25,482 nt of DNA, taken from a virus. Where the stretch lies: positions 1-25,482 of IMG/VR virus record IMGVR_UViG_3300035698_002258, one strand, 5' to 3'. The notes under the pieces were generated by a model that was not told where the DNA came from, ran no database searches, and saw nothing but the letters and a program-made list of their open reading frames with translations. The position numbers were made by a program, and so were the translations under genes. Below, piece by piece: positions 14,786-22,849 of this stretch; the first letter of the stretch is position 1, and each line of letters opens with the position of its first letter.

Positions 14786-16135
14786 ATGGAATTCCCAGGT
14801 GCAGGATCGTTAGTACAGGCTTTTGGTGGCGGTGCTGCCATTGAGCAGGGTGCTTATAATAAAGAATCTGCGAGATTGGCTGCGGCAAGGGCTGCTGCTG
14901 CAAAGATGGATAAGGCGTTTTCTGATGCGGCTATGGCAAGCAGGCAGAATTCGGGTCAGGAGGGCTTCGGGGACGTTCTGAGCAATTCTCTTGGCAATGT
15001 CAATCCAACATCGGGCCAGATGCCTTCAGGAGACATGGCGCAACTGGTTAATACCTTCCTTCAGGCTCAAGGATATAAAAATCTGAACACAACAGCGGGT
15101 GGTGTTGACCAGATACTGCAGACATTATCCAGAGGACGTGTCCAAGAAGGCCGGTTAGATGAAGGGTTCACTCCGGCCAATGCTGCTACCAATGCTTACT
15201 TGAAACCTGAACTTACATCGAACATCGACGAGGTTGGCGACCTGATTGTAAGCAATATGTATGGTGATGAGGCGGTTGTTAACCAAGGGTTAACCGACGC
15301 GAATGCCAAAGCAGGAGCTGCTGCTGACAAAGGCGGTACATTAAACTCCAAACAACAGGAAATAGCATATTACGTCAATAATCTTGGAATGGATGAAGCT
15401 GAGGCCATTAAGAAAGCCTATGGAAGAACAAAGATGGTGGTGGATAATCTTGGTCAGGTTCGGTACGTGGACGATACTGCTCCGTTAGAGAGTGCGGTGA
15501 GAAATGTAGATGTTATCGGCCCTACAACGGGTCAGCCTTCGCCTTCGCCTGGATCAGGGCAATCATTGAGAGAACTTGCCCAAGACGCGACTGGGCCAGA
15601 AAATACATTAGCTGGCATCGCTGGCCGCAGCATAGATTTGATTCCCGGTCAGGGCGTTCCTGATTTTGCCAAACCAACAATTCAGGCACAACAAAAGTTC
15701 TCTGCAACAACCAGAAGTCTTGTCCGATCCTTAGCGCAAACAAGAGCGTATAAAGAGCAGGAGTTTATTTTAAAGGAACTCGCAGTTAAACCAGGGTTCT
15801 TTACTGGTGATGAAACATTGGAAACTAGAATTGATTCATTGGCTGATGTGCTCGAAACGATGCTTGCAGCCGAAGAACGCGATGCTAAAGATCCGACAGT
15901 TGGAACTAAAGCCCAAGGGGAAGCTAAAAATAACGCGCTGACGATCAGGAACTTCCTGCCTGTTTTGACAAATCGTGGCGTGACAGAAACAGCGGCACAG
16001 CCAGTGAATGTTACGCCTGAACAGCGTAGCGCAGCGGAAAGCGAGTTAATTTTTGTTCCTGGATTTTCCGAATTGAGTCCAGATGAGCAGGAAGAAATGA
16101 TCCAGTTATTCGCAATAGAACGTGGAGTTCAGTAA
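14786..16135 (+). CDS. Internal virion / ejection-like protein C
   Basis: This 449-residue protein starts MEFPGAGSLVQAFGGGAAIE and is followed by an Ala-rich helix (ESARLAAARAAAAKMDKAFSDAAM). It is mostly helical and low in cysteine. Residues about 255-290 are a Pro/Ser/Gly-rich linker (TTGQPSPSPGSGQS). The C-terminal 150 residues are again helical. AAGGAAAG lies 7-13 nt before the ATG; an in-frame start inside the previous gene is less plausible. The stop shares its last base with the next start (TAATG). It is the second-largest of the likely ejected proteins. Size, composition and order agree with podophage ejection proteins, but no domain proves it. Confidence 0.57.
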   Translation: MEFPGAGSLVQAFGGGAAIEQGAYNKESARLAAARAAAAKMDKAFSDAAMASRQNSGQEGFGDVLSNSLGNVNPTSGQMPSGDMAQLVNTFLQAQGYKNLNTTAGGVDQILQTLSRGRVQEGRLDEGFTPANAATNAYLKPELTSNIDEVGDLIVSNMYGDEAVVNQGLTDANAKAGAAADKGGTLNSKQQEIAYYVNNLGMDEAEAIKKAYGRTKMVVDNLGQVRYVDDTAPLESAVRNVDVIGPTTGQPSPSPGSGQSLRELAQDATGPENTLAGIAGRSIDLIPGQGVPDFAKPTIQAQQKFSATTRSLVRSLAQTRAYKEQEFILKELAVKPGFFTGDETLETRIDSLADVLETMLAAEERDAKDPTVGTKAQGEAKNNALTIRNFLPVLTNRGVTETAAQPVNVTPEQRSAAESELIFVPGFSELSPDEQEEMIQLFAIERGVQ

Positions 16136-18768
16136 TGGCAACTGAAGCTGAAAAAATGCTGTCTGATTTGAGGTCTAAACATGGCTCTCAAAGCGAAGCT
16201 AGAGCCATGTTGGATGATCTCAGGGCCAAACAGAATCCAGCACCTAAGCAGACTAAGAGCCTGATAGATGCCATTGCCGGCCAAACTACGCAGCCATTTA
16301 ACAAGGGATTAGTCGATACGGCGAGTTTACCTATAGATTTAGCAAATTTTCTTATCTCGCCTTTTACGGATAAAAAAATACCAGGCCCGCAAGAATTGCG
16401 TGACACTACGGCTAATCTAGGGATTACCTCACCGGAAGTTTCTGAGGCCGAAGGGTTTGTTCCGAGGGCTATGGAAATTCTCGGTAGTTCTGTAGCCCCG
16501 GCAGGTGCATTACAGTCCTTTGGACGCGATGTTATCAAACAAGGCATTCCACTTGCCAAGCAAGGCATTGGGCAGGCATTAGCCAGTCAAACCGCAGCTA
16601 GACCGGGGGCTACCTTAGCGGCTGATGTGGCTGGCAGTTTTGGTGCTGCTGGAGGTGGTGAGGTTGCCAAGCAATTTACAGATGATCCGAGCATGGTTTC
16701 TCTCGGAGAACTGGCAGGGGGTATAGGTATACCATCGGCTGTTTCATCTATTCCCAAGGCGGTATCTGCTGTTACTCAAAAATTACCTGTCACCGGCAAT
16801 GTTATCCGCGCAGGGAAAAAAATCATAGAGTCATTCAACACAGAGGCCAGACAGCGTTCACGCCTTCAGGAGTTATCATCTGATCCTGATGCTGCTGCCA
16901 GTAAAATTGACCCAAACTCTCCGGTATCGCCAGCACGACAAACTGAAGATCCGCGTTTGATTGCGTTCGAGGAAGTGGCTCTTAAACAATCACCGGCTAA
17001 ATTTGAACAAGATTTCAGACAAAAGGCAGTCAGGGCTGAAAAAGAGGCTATTGCAGACGCTCAGGCATTTGATGGTGATACTTTCGAGAGCGACCTTGCT
17101 GCACCGGCTGCTTTAATCAGACAGACTTCAAGGGACACGATCAACCGTGTACAAGGTAAGGCCGATAAAGCCCTTCAGGATGCTGATGAGGCAATGTCAG
17201 GCATAGACACAGGGCGCCGTACCCGCGACATAAGCGGTGCTGAACGTGACAGGTTGGATGAAGCGTTACGGGTTGCCCGTTCCGAAGAAAGAGAAGTTTG
17301 GAACATGGTTGCCAGCGATGCGCCTGCAGAATTAAGCTCTACGAGAACTGCATTTGATGATCTGAAGTCTGCTGAAAGTCGAGTGACATTCGACCGGAAT
17401 GTGCCAGATGACATAAAGGCATTACTGGCAGATAAAGATCCATTGACTCTGAAAGATTTGCGCGCCGTTCGTTCTGAGATTGGCGACCAGATGGCCACTA
17501 TGAAAGCCGAAGGTAAGTTCAACCAGGCTCGAATATTCAAAAAATTCTATGACTCGCTGTTGGATGATATGTCAGCGGTTGATGCTGCAGGCATAAAGGA
17601 AGCGCAGAAGTTCTCGCGTGAACTGAATGCGAAATTTACCAAGGGCGAAGTCGGGACCATTTTAGGATCAACCAAAAAGGGCGTTCGTGCGGTAGATTCG
17701 CCAGAAACACTGGATCGGCTGTTTGCACCGAGATCAGTAACCCGTGGCGTTAAGCAGTTTTTGGAAGCATCGCCTGATTCCCGTGCCGGTTTAGAAGAAT
17801 TCCTTCAGAACCGGTTTTCATTTCAGGTGGTCAACGAAAATGGTGTGCTGAATCAGGCCGTAGCCAACAGACTGATAAAGGATCTAAAAAACCGTGGCGT
17901 ATTTGAAGAATTCCCTGACTTAGAGGCCAAACTTACCGGTGCTGTTACTGCATCCAGCAAAGCCAAGAACCTTGCAGAACGTGCGAACATTGTTAAACAG
18001 CGCGGTGGTGTTCGATTGTTCCAAGACAGTAAAAAGTCACTTGCCAGTGTGTTTCTGGATAAAGATGTTGGAAAGGAAACGGCAATTCTGTTGGATAGCA
18101 AACAGCCTGTGATGCTGGCCAAGCGATTGAAAACTGCCATGCGTGGCGATGCCAATGCAGAGGACGGTTTGCGTCGTGGGTTCGCTGAAGTCTTATTGCA
18201 GAAAGCTGAAACGAATCAGTTAAGCCAGTCTGGTGAGGCGGTTGTTTCTGGAGCTAAGTACACTAAACTGATTAGGGATAATGAAGAAACCCTGATCGCG
18301 CTTGGCTTTAATTCCGATCAGATTGCACGACTGAAACGGTCTGCCACGATTTTGCGGCAGTTACAGGCTACGCCTGGCAAATCTCAGGTTACAAAAGTGA
18401 TTGATGATGCCCCCGCCTTCTTTTTGGCAATTCCTGCCAGGGTTCTTGGCGCTAAATTTGGCGGCGAGTTAGGTAAAGGAAGTTCTGGTGGATCTATTCA
18501 AATGGCGGGTATATTCGCTTCACGGTTCCAAAAGGCTTTGGAATTCTTGACTACAGACATGGCAAAGCATGGGTTAATTGACATAGTTGACGATCCCGCC
18601 TTATTTAAAGCGTTTCTTCTGCCCAAAAACGCAACGCAAGGTCAGCAGGAAAAATCAATTAAAGCAATTGAAACATGGATGTACGGCTTGGGTGTTGATT
18701 TTGCGAGCGAGGCAGTGAATGACGATGCTTCTGACCGGCCTGAAGAATCTGGCCGGTCAGATAATTGA
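16135..18768 (+). CDS. Large internal virion / DNA-ejection protein
   Basis: This 877-residue protein is the largest gene in the window and the last of the late operon. It starts with two short related helices (KMLSDLRSKHG and AMLDDLRAKQ), then has a Gly/Ala-rich, amphipathic region (about 120-235, with GGEVAKQFTDD and LGELAGGIGIPSA) that could insert into membranes. Residues about 290-700 are long charged helices (EREVWNMV, LKDLRAVRSEIGDQMATMKAEG). The C-terminal part includes APAFFLAIPARVLGAKFGGELGKG. This organisation fits large podophage ejection proteins that line the channel for DNA entry. I found no lysozyme-type catalytic motif. A strong hairpin lies 44 nt into the gene, and the final codons encode the stem of another. 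Confidence 0.62.
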   Translation: MATEAEKMLSDLRSKHGSQSEARAMLDDLRAKQNPAPKQTKSLIDAIAGQTTQPFNKGLVDTASLPIDLANFLISPFTDKKIPGPQELRDTTANLGITSPEVSEAEGFVPRAMEILGSSVAPAGALQSFGRDVIKQGIPLAKQGIGQALASQTAARPGATLAADVAGSFGAAGGGEVAKQFTDDPSMVSLGELAGGIGIPSAVSSIPKAVSAVTQKLPVTGNVIRAGKKIIESFNTEARQRSRLQELSSDPDAAASKIDPNSPVSPARQTEDPRLIAFEEVALKQSPAKFEQDFRQKAVRAEKEAIADAQAFDGDTFESDLAAPAALIRQTSRDTINRVQGKADKALQDADEAMSGIDTGRRTRDISGAERDRLDEALRVARSEEREVWNMVASDAPAELSSTRTAFDDLKSAESRVTFDRNVPDDIKALLADKDPLTLKDLRAVRSEIGDQMATMKAEGKFNQARIFKKFYDSLLDDMSAVDAAGIKEAQKFSRELNAKFTKGEVGTILGSTKKGVRAVDSPETLDRLFAPRSVTRGVKQFLEASPDSRAGLEEFLQNRFSFQVVNENGVLNQAVANRLIKDLKNRGVFEEFPDLEAKLTGAVTASSKAKNLAERANIVKQRGGVRLFQDSKKSLASVFLDKDVGKETAILLDSKQPVMLAKRLKTAMRGDANAEDGLRRGFAEVLLQKAETNQLSQSGEAVVSGAKYTKLIRDNEETLIALGFNSDQIARLKRSATILRQLQATPGKSQVTKVIDDAPAFFLAIPARVLGAKFGGELGKGSSGGSIQMAGIFASRFQKALEFLTTDMAKHGLIDIVDDPALFKAFLLPKNATQGQQEKSIKAIETWMYGLGVDFASEAVNDDASDRPEESGRSDN
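16178..16211 (+). other. Perfect 11-bp inverted repeat inside the large ejection gene
   Basis: AACATGGCTCT (16178-16188) is followed 12 nt later by its exact complement AGAGCCATGTT (16201-16211). Within the 12-nt loop, AGC (16192-16194) and GCT (16198-16200) can pair around GAA, extending the stem. The hairpin begins 44 nt after the start codon. It overlaps codons of the first small helix repeat. No T tract follows. Confidence 0.7.
18731..18760. terminator. Hairpin between converging operons (terminator-like, no T tract)
   Basis: CTGACCGGCC (18731-18740) pairs perfectly with GGCCGGTCAG (18751-18760) around a 10-nt loop. It lies inside the last codons of the plus-strand ejection gene, just 11 nt before the end of the minus-strand recT gene. 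The symmetry would allow it to act on transcripts from both sides. There is no T run on either strand, so efficient intrinsic termination is uncertain. Confidence 0.55.
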
Positions 18769-18771
18769 CGG

Positions 18772-19599
18772 TTAAAAATCTAGCGGGTCACTATTCGGTT
18801 CAGGCTCACCCGTATCCAGTTCGCCTTCAATGACTTCAGGTTCAGGATCATGAGTATCAATGCCTGCTCTCATGGCTTCCTGAACTTCACGCGCCTTACT
18901 GGAAACTTGAGGCTCACTGGTGAACTGGTCGTTGTCACGGTCAATCAGGTCCAGCAGCGTATCGTCCTGAATGGGCAGTGACTTCCGCAAACGCTTGGCC
19001 ACGGTCTTTCGGTACATTTCAGATGCCCAGGTTGTCCAGATAGCACCGTCTTTCTGCTTGCTGGAATTACGCACCTTGTCCAGTTCACCAATGTCCATGT
19101 ACTCGCGGTATTTCTCGCCAGTGGCATGTTCAGTGGCAATGGCATAGGCACCAATGATCTTGCCACGATCACCACTAAGGAAAGGCTCATGCAGTATCGA
19201 AGGCGAATCGCCCAGGACGTAATTGAACGTGTCTTTTTCATAGCGTATTTCGGCGCGAATATCCCATCCGGCCTGTGTCATTTTCTTGCGAATGCCAAGA
19301 ATCATGGGTTGCCATTGGACTTTTTTAATCCATTTATCGCCTGATTTGGTGTTGTAAATAACCAGAGCACCTTCGCGGCTGTCAGGCATTAACCCATCCT
19401 GTGCCGCCCTTTGGCAAGCAATGAACAGGGTTTTACGATCAGCATCCAGCAGGTCAGGGTTTTCCTGCACTGCCCGAATGGTTACAGCAGTGAATTTAGC
19501 CAGCGCCTTTGCCGGCATAAACTCCTTGAGGTTATCTTGCACACCAGCAGATGCTATTTGCTGTTTGAAACTGTCGATTGTGGCGAGATTGGTGCTCAT
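18772..19599 (-). CDS. recT: RecT-family single-strand annealing protein
   Basis: This 275-residue protein is recognisable as RecT. It has FMPAKALAKFTAVTIRAVQENPDLLDADRKTLFIACQRAAQDGLMPD, then EGALVIYNTKSGD, KKVQWQPMILGIRKKMTQAGWDIRAEIRYEKD, and a C-terminal WTTWASEMYRKTVAKRLRKSLP segment. RecT binds single-stranded DNA and anneals complementary strands in phage recombination, together with the exonuclease encoded immediately upstream. The gap to that gene is only 2 nt, and an AAGGAG (19616-19611) lies in the exonuclease end. The C-terminal 50 residues are acidic and disordered, ending NSDPLDF, which resembles the acidic-hydrophobic tip of SSB proteins and is also found at the end of the protein at 5457. 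Confidence 0.93.
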   Translation of the reverse strand: MSTNLATIDSFKQQIASAGVQDNLKEFMPAKALAKFTAVTIRAVQENPDLLDADRKTLFIACQRAAQDGLMPDSREGALVIYNTKSGDKWIKKVQWQPMILGIRKKMTQAGWDIRAEIRYEKDTFNYVLGDSPSILHEPFLSGDRGKIIGAYAIATEHATGEKYREYMDIGELDKVRNSSKQKDGAIWTTWASEMYRKTVAKRLRKSLPIQDDTLLDLIDRDNDQFTSEPQVSSKAREVQEAMRAGIDTHDPEPEVIEGELDTGEPEPNSDPLDF

Positions 19600-19601
19600 A
19601 A

Positions 19602-20453
19602 TTATGGTGACTCCTTTGGATATGGATAATCGAGAATTTGAATGTCAGTGCTGTATGATGGCCACTGATCGGTTTTAACACATTCGGCATAGAGATTCAG
19701 CCCCTCTCTGTATTCCTCTCTGCCGCGTTCAATTGCCCAAGGCGGTACTTCGTATATCTGAATACCGTAAGGCTCGTCACGCTCCAAGGCAATCATCAGG
19801 TACAGGTCTGGCTTGCCGATTGACCAGTCCATTACATCGGTGTAAAACGCAGCTCCCTGGAAGTAGCCGTATTTATAGGCTGTTCGCTGAAATGGGTACT
19901 TTCTGGCATCTTCGCAGGACTTCACTTCGAGGATGATTTTATTGTCGAGTATCTTGGTGAGATAATCTGGCTTGCACTTGCACAACACGCCGGTAACAGG
20001 GTCGTTTGCTATGACTACCTGTTCAGCCTTGCCGGTGTTAAAAAACTGAGAAAGCTCTGGATGATGACGCACCGAATTGCCGATTCTTTGAAATTCAGCC
20101 GATTGCTCATTGGTGATAATCAGCTTGCCTTCATTCATGGCATCCCACTGTGTCCAGTAGCGAATGGACATTTCAGCCTTTTCGGTTGGTCTGCCTTCTT
20201 CATATGCCTTAATCTGAGGCGCTGTGGGCTTGCGTGGCGCATCTTCTGGGATGACTGCATGGGTGCTCAGGAATTTCTCAGGTTCAAGTATGGCGCAGTG
20301 TATGGACGTTCCTGCCAGAATCGCTGCTGTAGGTGGCCTGTTAGCTGCTTTCAGGTGTGCTGGCGAACGTGATATGGCTTTGAGTTTTGAATTGCTTGCT
20401 GCCTCAATAGCGAAATAATCAGCATCGGGCATGTTGTAGATTCCGGGTTTCAT
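19602..20453 (-). CDS. RecE-like PD-(D/E)XK exonuclease
   Basis: This 283-residue protein resembles the C-terminal nuclease domain of RecE/exonuclease VIII and related phage exonucleases. It opens with MKPGIYNMPDADYFAIEA...SNSKLKAISRSPAHL and contains GTSIHCAILEPEKF with H52. The nuclease core reads CKCKPDYL (D163), then IILEVKSCEDAR (E176, K178), followed by a YKYGYFQGAAFY motif (Q199/Y204 region) typical of this group. Such enzymes digest one strand of a duplex and leave 3' tails for RecT. The start overlaps the stop of the small upstream gene (ATGA) and has only a weak ribosome site. E. coli RecE carries a large extra N-terminal domain that is absent here; most phage versions also lack it. 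Confidence 0.88.
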   Translation of the reverse strand: MKPGIYNMPDADYFAIEAASNSKLKAISRSPAHLKAANRPPTAAILAGTSIHCAILEPEKFLSTHAVIPEDAPRKPTAPQIKAYEEGRPTEKAEMSIRYWTQWDAMNEGKLIITNEQSAEFQRIGNSVRHHPELSQFFNTGKAEQVVIANDPVTGVLCKCKPDYLTKILDNKIILEVKSCEDARKYPFQRTAYKYGYFQGAAFYTDVMDWSIGKPDLYLMIALERDEPYGIQIYEVPPWAIERGREEYREGLNLYAECVKTDQWPSYSTDIQILDYPYPKESP

Positions 20454-20701
20454 GTTACGTCTACCATGTGTATTTTCAGCCAGTCGCTACCGTTACCGCT
20501 AAGCCTTTCTATTACAAATCTTCTTTCGTCTGAATTTGGCAACTGAACGGTTACTGATATCTCTCTATTATCAAACCTTTCTCGCAGTGCGCCAATAATT
20601 AGGCCGTGGTGGAATTGCTGAAGTGTTCTAGAATTGCTCAATAGAATTGCCGCTTGCTTAGAATTCAAAGCATCGTAGTATTCATCTTTTTCTGTTGGCA
20701 T
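20450..20701 (-). CDS. Small unknown protein, first gene of the recombination operon
   Basis: This 83-residue protein starts MPTEKDEYYDALNSKQAAIL and ends DWLKIHMVDVT. It has an N-terminal helical half and a beta-like C-terminal half (ISVTVQLPNSDERRFVIERL). I do not recognise a family. It is preceded by AGGAG (20713-20709) with good spacing and directly follows the divergent promoter region. Its stop overlaps the exonuclease start (ATGA), so the three genes form one translationally coupled operon. A helper of the exonuclease/annealase pair, such as a nuclease modulator, is possible but has no direct support. Confidence 0.6.
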   Translation of the reverse strand: MPTEKDEYYDALNSKQAAILLSNSRTLQQFHHGLIIGALRERFDNREISVTVQLPNSDERRFVIERLSGNGSDWLKIHMVDVT

Positions 20702-20722
20702 TATTTTCTCCTGTGGGCGAAC

Positions 20723-20751
20723 AGTGTAAGCCCACTTGTCAACGTATGCAA
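20723..20751 (-). promoter_or_regulatory. Putative promoter of the minus-strand recombination operon
   Basis: On the minus strand TTGCAT (20751-20746) and TACACT (20728-20723) are separated by exactly 17 bp, a sigma70-like arrangement with weak hexamers. Transcription would start near 20717, just upstream of the AGGAG site. The initial transcript region carries the inverted repeat GTGGGC/GCCCAC (20713-20718 with 20730-20735), which overlaps the -10 element and could be an operator. Confidence 0.5.
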
Positions 20752-20764
20752 TAGGACGTACACT
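20736..20764 (+). promoter_or_regulatory. Putative promoter of the plus-strand early operon
   Basis: TTGTCA (20736-20741) and TACACT (20759-20764) are separated by exactly 17 bp. The hexamers match sigma70 consensus in five and four positions. It overlaps the minus-strand promoter, and the -10 hexamers of both are identical. The transcript would begin near 20771 and reach the Cro-like gene at 20796. Confidence 0.55.
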
Positions 20765-20795
20765 CTACGCTGCAGCTTTCTCATAAGGTGATAAC

Positions 20796-20987
20796 GTGAC
20801 TCCAGCAGAAGTGGTAATTGTTGAATTGGGCGTTCGGCCATTGGCCAGGACACTTGAGGTTTCACCATCAACCATCATCCGATGGCGCGAGAGAACGGGT
20901 AACGTACCGTCCAGATATCATGTGACCATCATTGATCTGTCCAAGGGAAGGATTACGGCGAATGATTTGGTGTATGGGCGTAGATGA
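20796..20987 (+). CDS. Cro-like helix-turn-helix regulator
   Basis: This 63-residue protein has a helix-turn-helix-like segment around residues 12-33 (GVRPLARTLEVSPSTIIRW, then RERTGN). The arrangement LARTLEVSPSTIIRWRERTG resembles YdaS/Cro-type regulators, and the protein ends with a short basic GRR. The start is GTG with AAGGTG (20785-20790) 5 nt upstream; no in-frame ATG is available nearby. As the first gene of the plus-strand early operon, opposite the recombination operon, it is positioned like phage Cro proteins and probably regulates the shared promoter region. No partner CI-type repressor is visible within the window. Its stop overlaps the next start (ATGA). Confidence 0.68.
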   Translation: MTPAEVVIVELGVRPLARTLEVSPSTIIRWRERTGNVPSRYHVTIIDLSKGRITANDLVYGRR

Positions 20988-21214
20988 TTACCGACGAACA
21001 AATTATCTACGATGCCCTTCGCAGATACACTCTGCAGCGGCAGACGTTTTATACCTATGTAATCACAGATGGAAATTTGCGTGAGGACGGTGAAGAATTC
21101 ACCAAGGCAGAAATTGCTGATGCCATGCAAGTTGCCAAACAGTGCGACAGGCTAACCCAACAGGCATTGGCTCGGTTGAAAAAAGCTCAGTCGCCTATTG
21201 TCCTGCTGAACTAA
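20984..21214 (+). CDS. Small unknown early protein
   Basis: This 76-residue protein, starting MITDEQIIYDALRRYTLQRQ, is mostly helical with a central short beta-like segment (TFYTYVITDG). Its C-terminus is a Lys/Ala-rich helix (TQQALARLKKAQSP). No family is recognised. The ATG overlaps the Cro-like stop and its own stop shares a base with the helicase ATG (TAATG). It is therefore part of the early operon and probably translated by coupling. A replication or regulatory accessory role is possible but not supported by any motif. Confidence 0.6.
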   Translation: MITDEQIIYDALRRYTLQRQTFYTYVITDGNLREDGEEFTKAEIADAMQVAKQCDRLTQQALARLKKAQSPIVLLN

Positions 21215-22641
21215 TGTCCATTGAACTCTGGCCCTTCCAATCCGAATTAATAGCGGATCTGCGAGATACCATACAGCGTGGCTACAAAGCACCGCTATTG
21301 GTATCTCCTACCGGAAGTGGCAAAACAGTCATGTTTGCCTATCTCACTGGAAAACTATCTGAGGCTGGCAAACGTACCGTTATATTGGCTCACCGTAAGG
21401 AACTGCTGGATCAGATTAGTAGCACACTGCGCGAGTTTCACGTTAGGCATGACGTTATAGAGCCTGGACGCACCTACAATTCATTGCCATTGGCGCATGT
21501 GGCCAGTGTATTCAGCGTTGTTCGCAGATTGAGATATGTCAAGGTTCCAGATTATGTGATTTGTGACGAAGCGCATCACTCAGTCGAAGGCTCCACCTGG
21601 AGCAAAGTAATTGAACACTGGCGCTCAATCAATTCTAAACTATACGTTATTGGCGTAACAGCAACTCCACAAAGGCTTTCAGGTGAGGGGTTGGATTCAA
21701 CATATGACACAATGGTCATGGGGCCAACTGTCGCTGAATTAATCACTGATGGCTATCTCAGCCCATACAAAATGTTCGCGCCACCAAGGGCTGTGGATAT
21801 GTCTGGCGTAAAGCGTAATATGGGTGACTTCTCGAAGGCTCAGGCCGCTGCTGTAATGGATAAACCGTCCATCATGGGTGACGCGCTGAACCATTACCGT
21901 AAGCATTTGAATGGCGCTCCTACGATTGGATTCTGTGTCAGCATTGAACACGCTCACCATACGGCTGAAACGTACAAGTCGAATGGGTTTCAGGCTGCAG
22001 CCATTGATGGCAAACTGAGCAAAAAGGAACGCTCACAAATCACCAAGGATTTCGCAGCCGGCCAATTACATTACATGGCATCGTGCGACTTGGTTTCTGA
22101 AGGTTATGATGTGAAGGGCGCTATTGGGTGCCAGAATCTCAGGCCAACAGATTCACTGGCCATGTGCCTGCAACAGTGGGGGAGGGTGTTACGTTATGTC
22201 CCAGGAAAAACAGCAATCATATTGGATCACGTTGGAAACTCAGCCAGGCATGGCTTACCAGACCAGGATAGAGAGTGGTCATTGCGAGGTAACGCTGCAA
22301 AAGACAAGCGAAAACAAGATCCAGATGATATTGCAATTCGACAATGCCGTATGTGCGGAGCAGTCAATCCACCATCGAGCAGAAAGTGTTCCGAGTGTGG
22401 CGAAGAATTCAAAGTCAAAGCGCGGAAAATCGAAGAAGTAGACGGTAATCTGGAAGAAATACTGGAGCACGAAAAAGCAATTTACATGCAGACTGATGTT
22501 GCCATGAAACGGCATAAGCACCTTGTAGTTATCGGTAAAATGCGCGGCTACCAGAATCCTGAAGGATGGGCTGGGCATGTGCTGAATGCCGTGGTTACTA
22601 AGGATTTGAAGAATAAGATTAAGAGGCGGGTCAATGGATAG
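21214..22641 (+). CDS. SF2 DEAD/DEAH-type helicase with C-terminal zinc ribbon
   Basis: This is a 475-residue, complete SF2 helicase. It has Walker A SPTGSGKTV (31-39), VILAHRKELLDQ (56-67), DEAH (118-121), GVTATPQR (147-154), a motif IV-like IGFCVSIEHAHHT, motif V-like LVSEGYDVKG and motif VI QQWGRVLR (320-327). Residues 378-395 form a CX2C-X10-CX2C ribbon (C378, C381, C392, C395) that could bind zinc and DNA. It probably unwinds DNA during phage replication or recombination using ATP. The ATG at 21214 overlaps the previous stop (TAATG) and lacks a clear ribosome site. An upstream in-frame ATG at 21142 lies within the preceding gene and is less plausible. An unwinding role at the origin is inferred. 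Confidence 0.9.
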   Translation: MSIELWPFQSELIADLRDTIQRGYKAPLLVSPTGSGKTVMFAYLTGKLSEAGKRTVILAHRKELLDQISSTLREFHVRHDVIEPGRTYNSLPLAHVASVFSVVRRLRYVKVPDYVICDEAHHSVEGSTWSKVIEHWRSINSKLYVIGVTATPQRLSGEGLDSTYDTMVMGPTVAELITDGYLSPYKMFAPPRAVDMSGVKRNMGDFSKAQAAAVMDKPSIMGDALNHYRKHLNGAPTIGFCVSIEHAHHTAETYKSNGFQAAAIDGKLSKKERSQITKDFAAGQLHYMASCDLVSEGYDVKGAIGCQNLRPTDSLAMCLQQWGRVLRYVPGKTAIILDHVGNSARHGLPDQDREWSLRGNAAKDKRKQDPDDIAIRQCRMCGAVNPPSSRKCSECGEEFKVKARKIEEVDGNLEEILEHEKAIYMQTDVAMKRHKHLVVIGKMRGYQNPEGWAGHVLNAVVTKDLKNKIKRRVNG

Positions 22642-22849
22642 CTGGAAAATAGAAAACGTCCCTGTGAAGCAGTTCAGTGTAGTCACCGAGCCGAATCCTG
22701 TCACTGGTGAGATAAAAATCATGACGGACGTTATGGGTAAGGTTACTGAGGAAATTATTCAGACGAAATCTGAGCAGATACGTAATGCACTGATTGATAT
22801 GGGGTGGAAACATCCTGAGTGGGTTTGTCCGAATTGCGAGATAGGCTAA
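22634..22849 (+). CDS. Small unknown protein with C-terminal CxxC
   Basis: This 71-residue protein starts MDSWKIENVPVKQFSVVTEP and ends GWKHPEWVCPNCEIG. The CPNC knuckle at the very end would be a half zinc site, which may dimerise or pair with another protein. The ATG overlaps the helicase stop by 8 nt and has a purine-rich AAGAGGCGGG just upstream. The stop shares a base with the next start (TAATG). I do not recognise a family. Its location between helicase and nuclease suggests a DNA-metabolism role, with no direct evidence. Confidence 0.6.
   Translation: MDSWKIENVPVKQFSVVTEPNPVTGEIKIMTDVMGKVTEEIIQTKSEQIRNALIDMGWKHPEWVCPNCEIG

Larger units (their letters stand above)
20717..20770. promoter_or_regulatory. 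Shared symmetric control region between divergent operons
   Basis: Both promoters are arranged around one axis at 20743/20744. AGTGTA (20723-20728) mirrors TACACT (20759-20764); TTG-N3-ACGT-N3-CAA (20736-20751) is centred on the same axis; GCG (20717-20719) mirrors CGC (20768-20770). The positions in between match only partly. This is the layout expected for a regulator that controls both operons at once, with the downstream Cro-like protein an obvious candidate. Binding is inferred. Confidence 0.45.
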
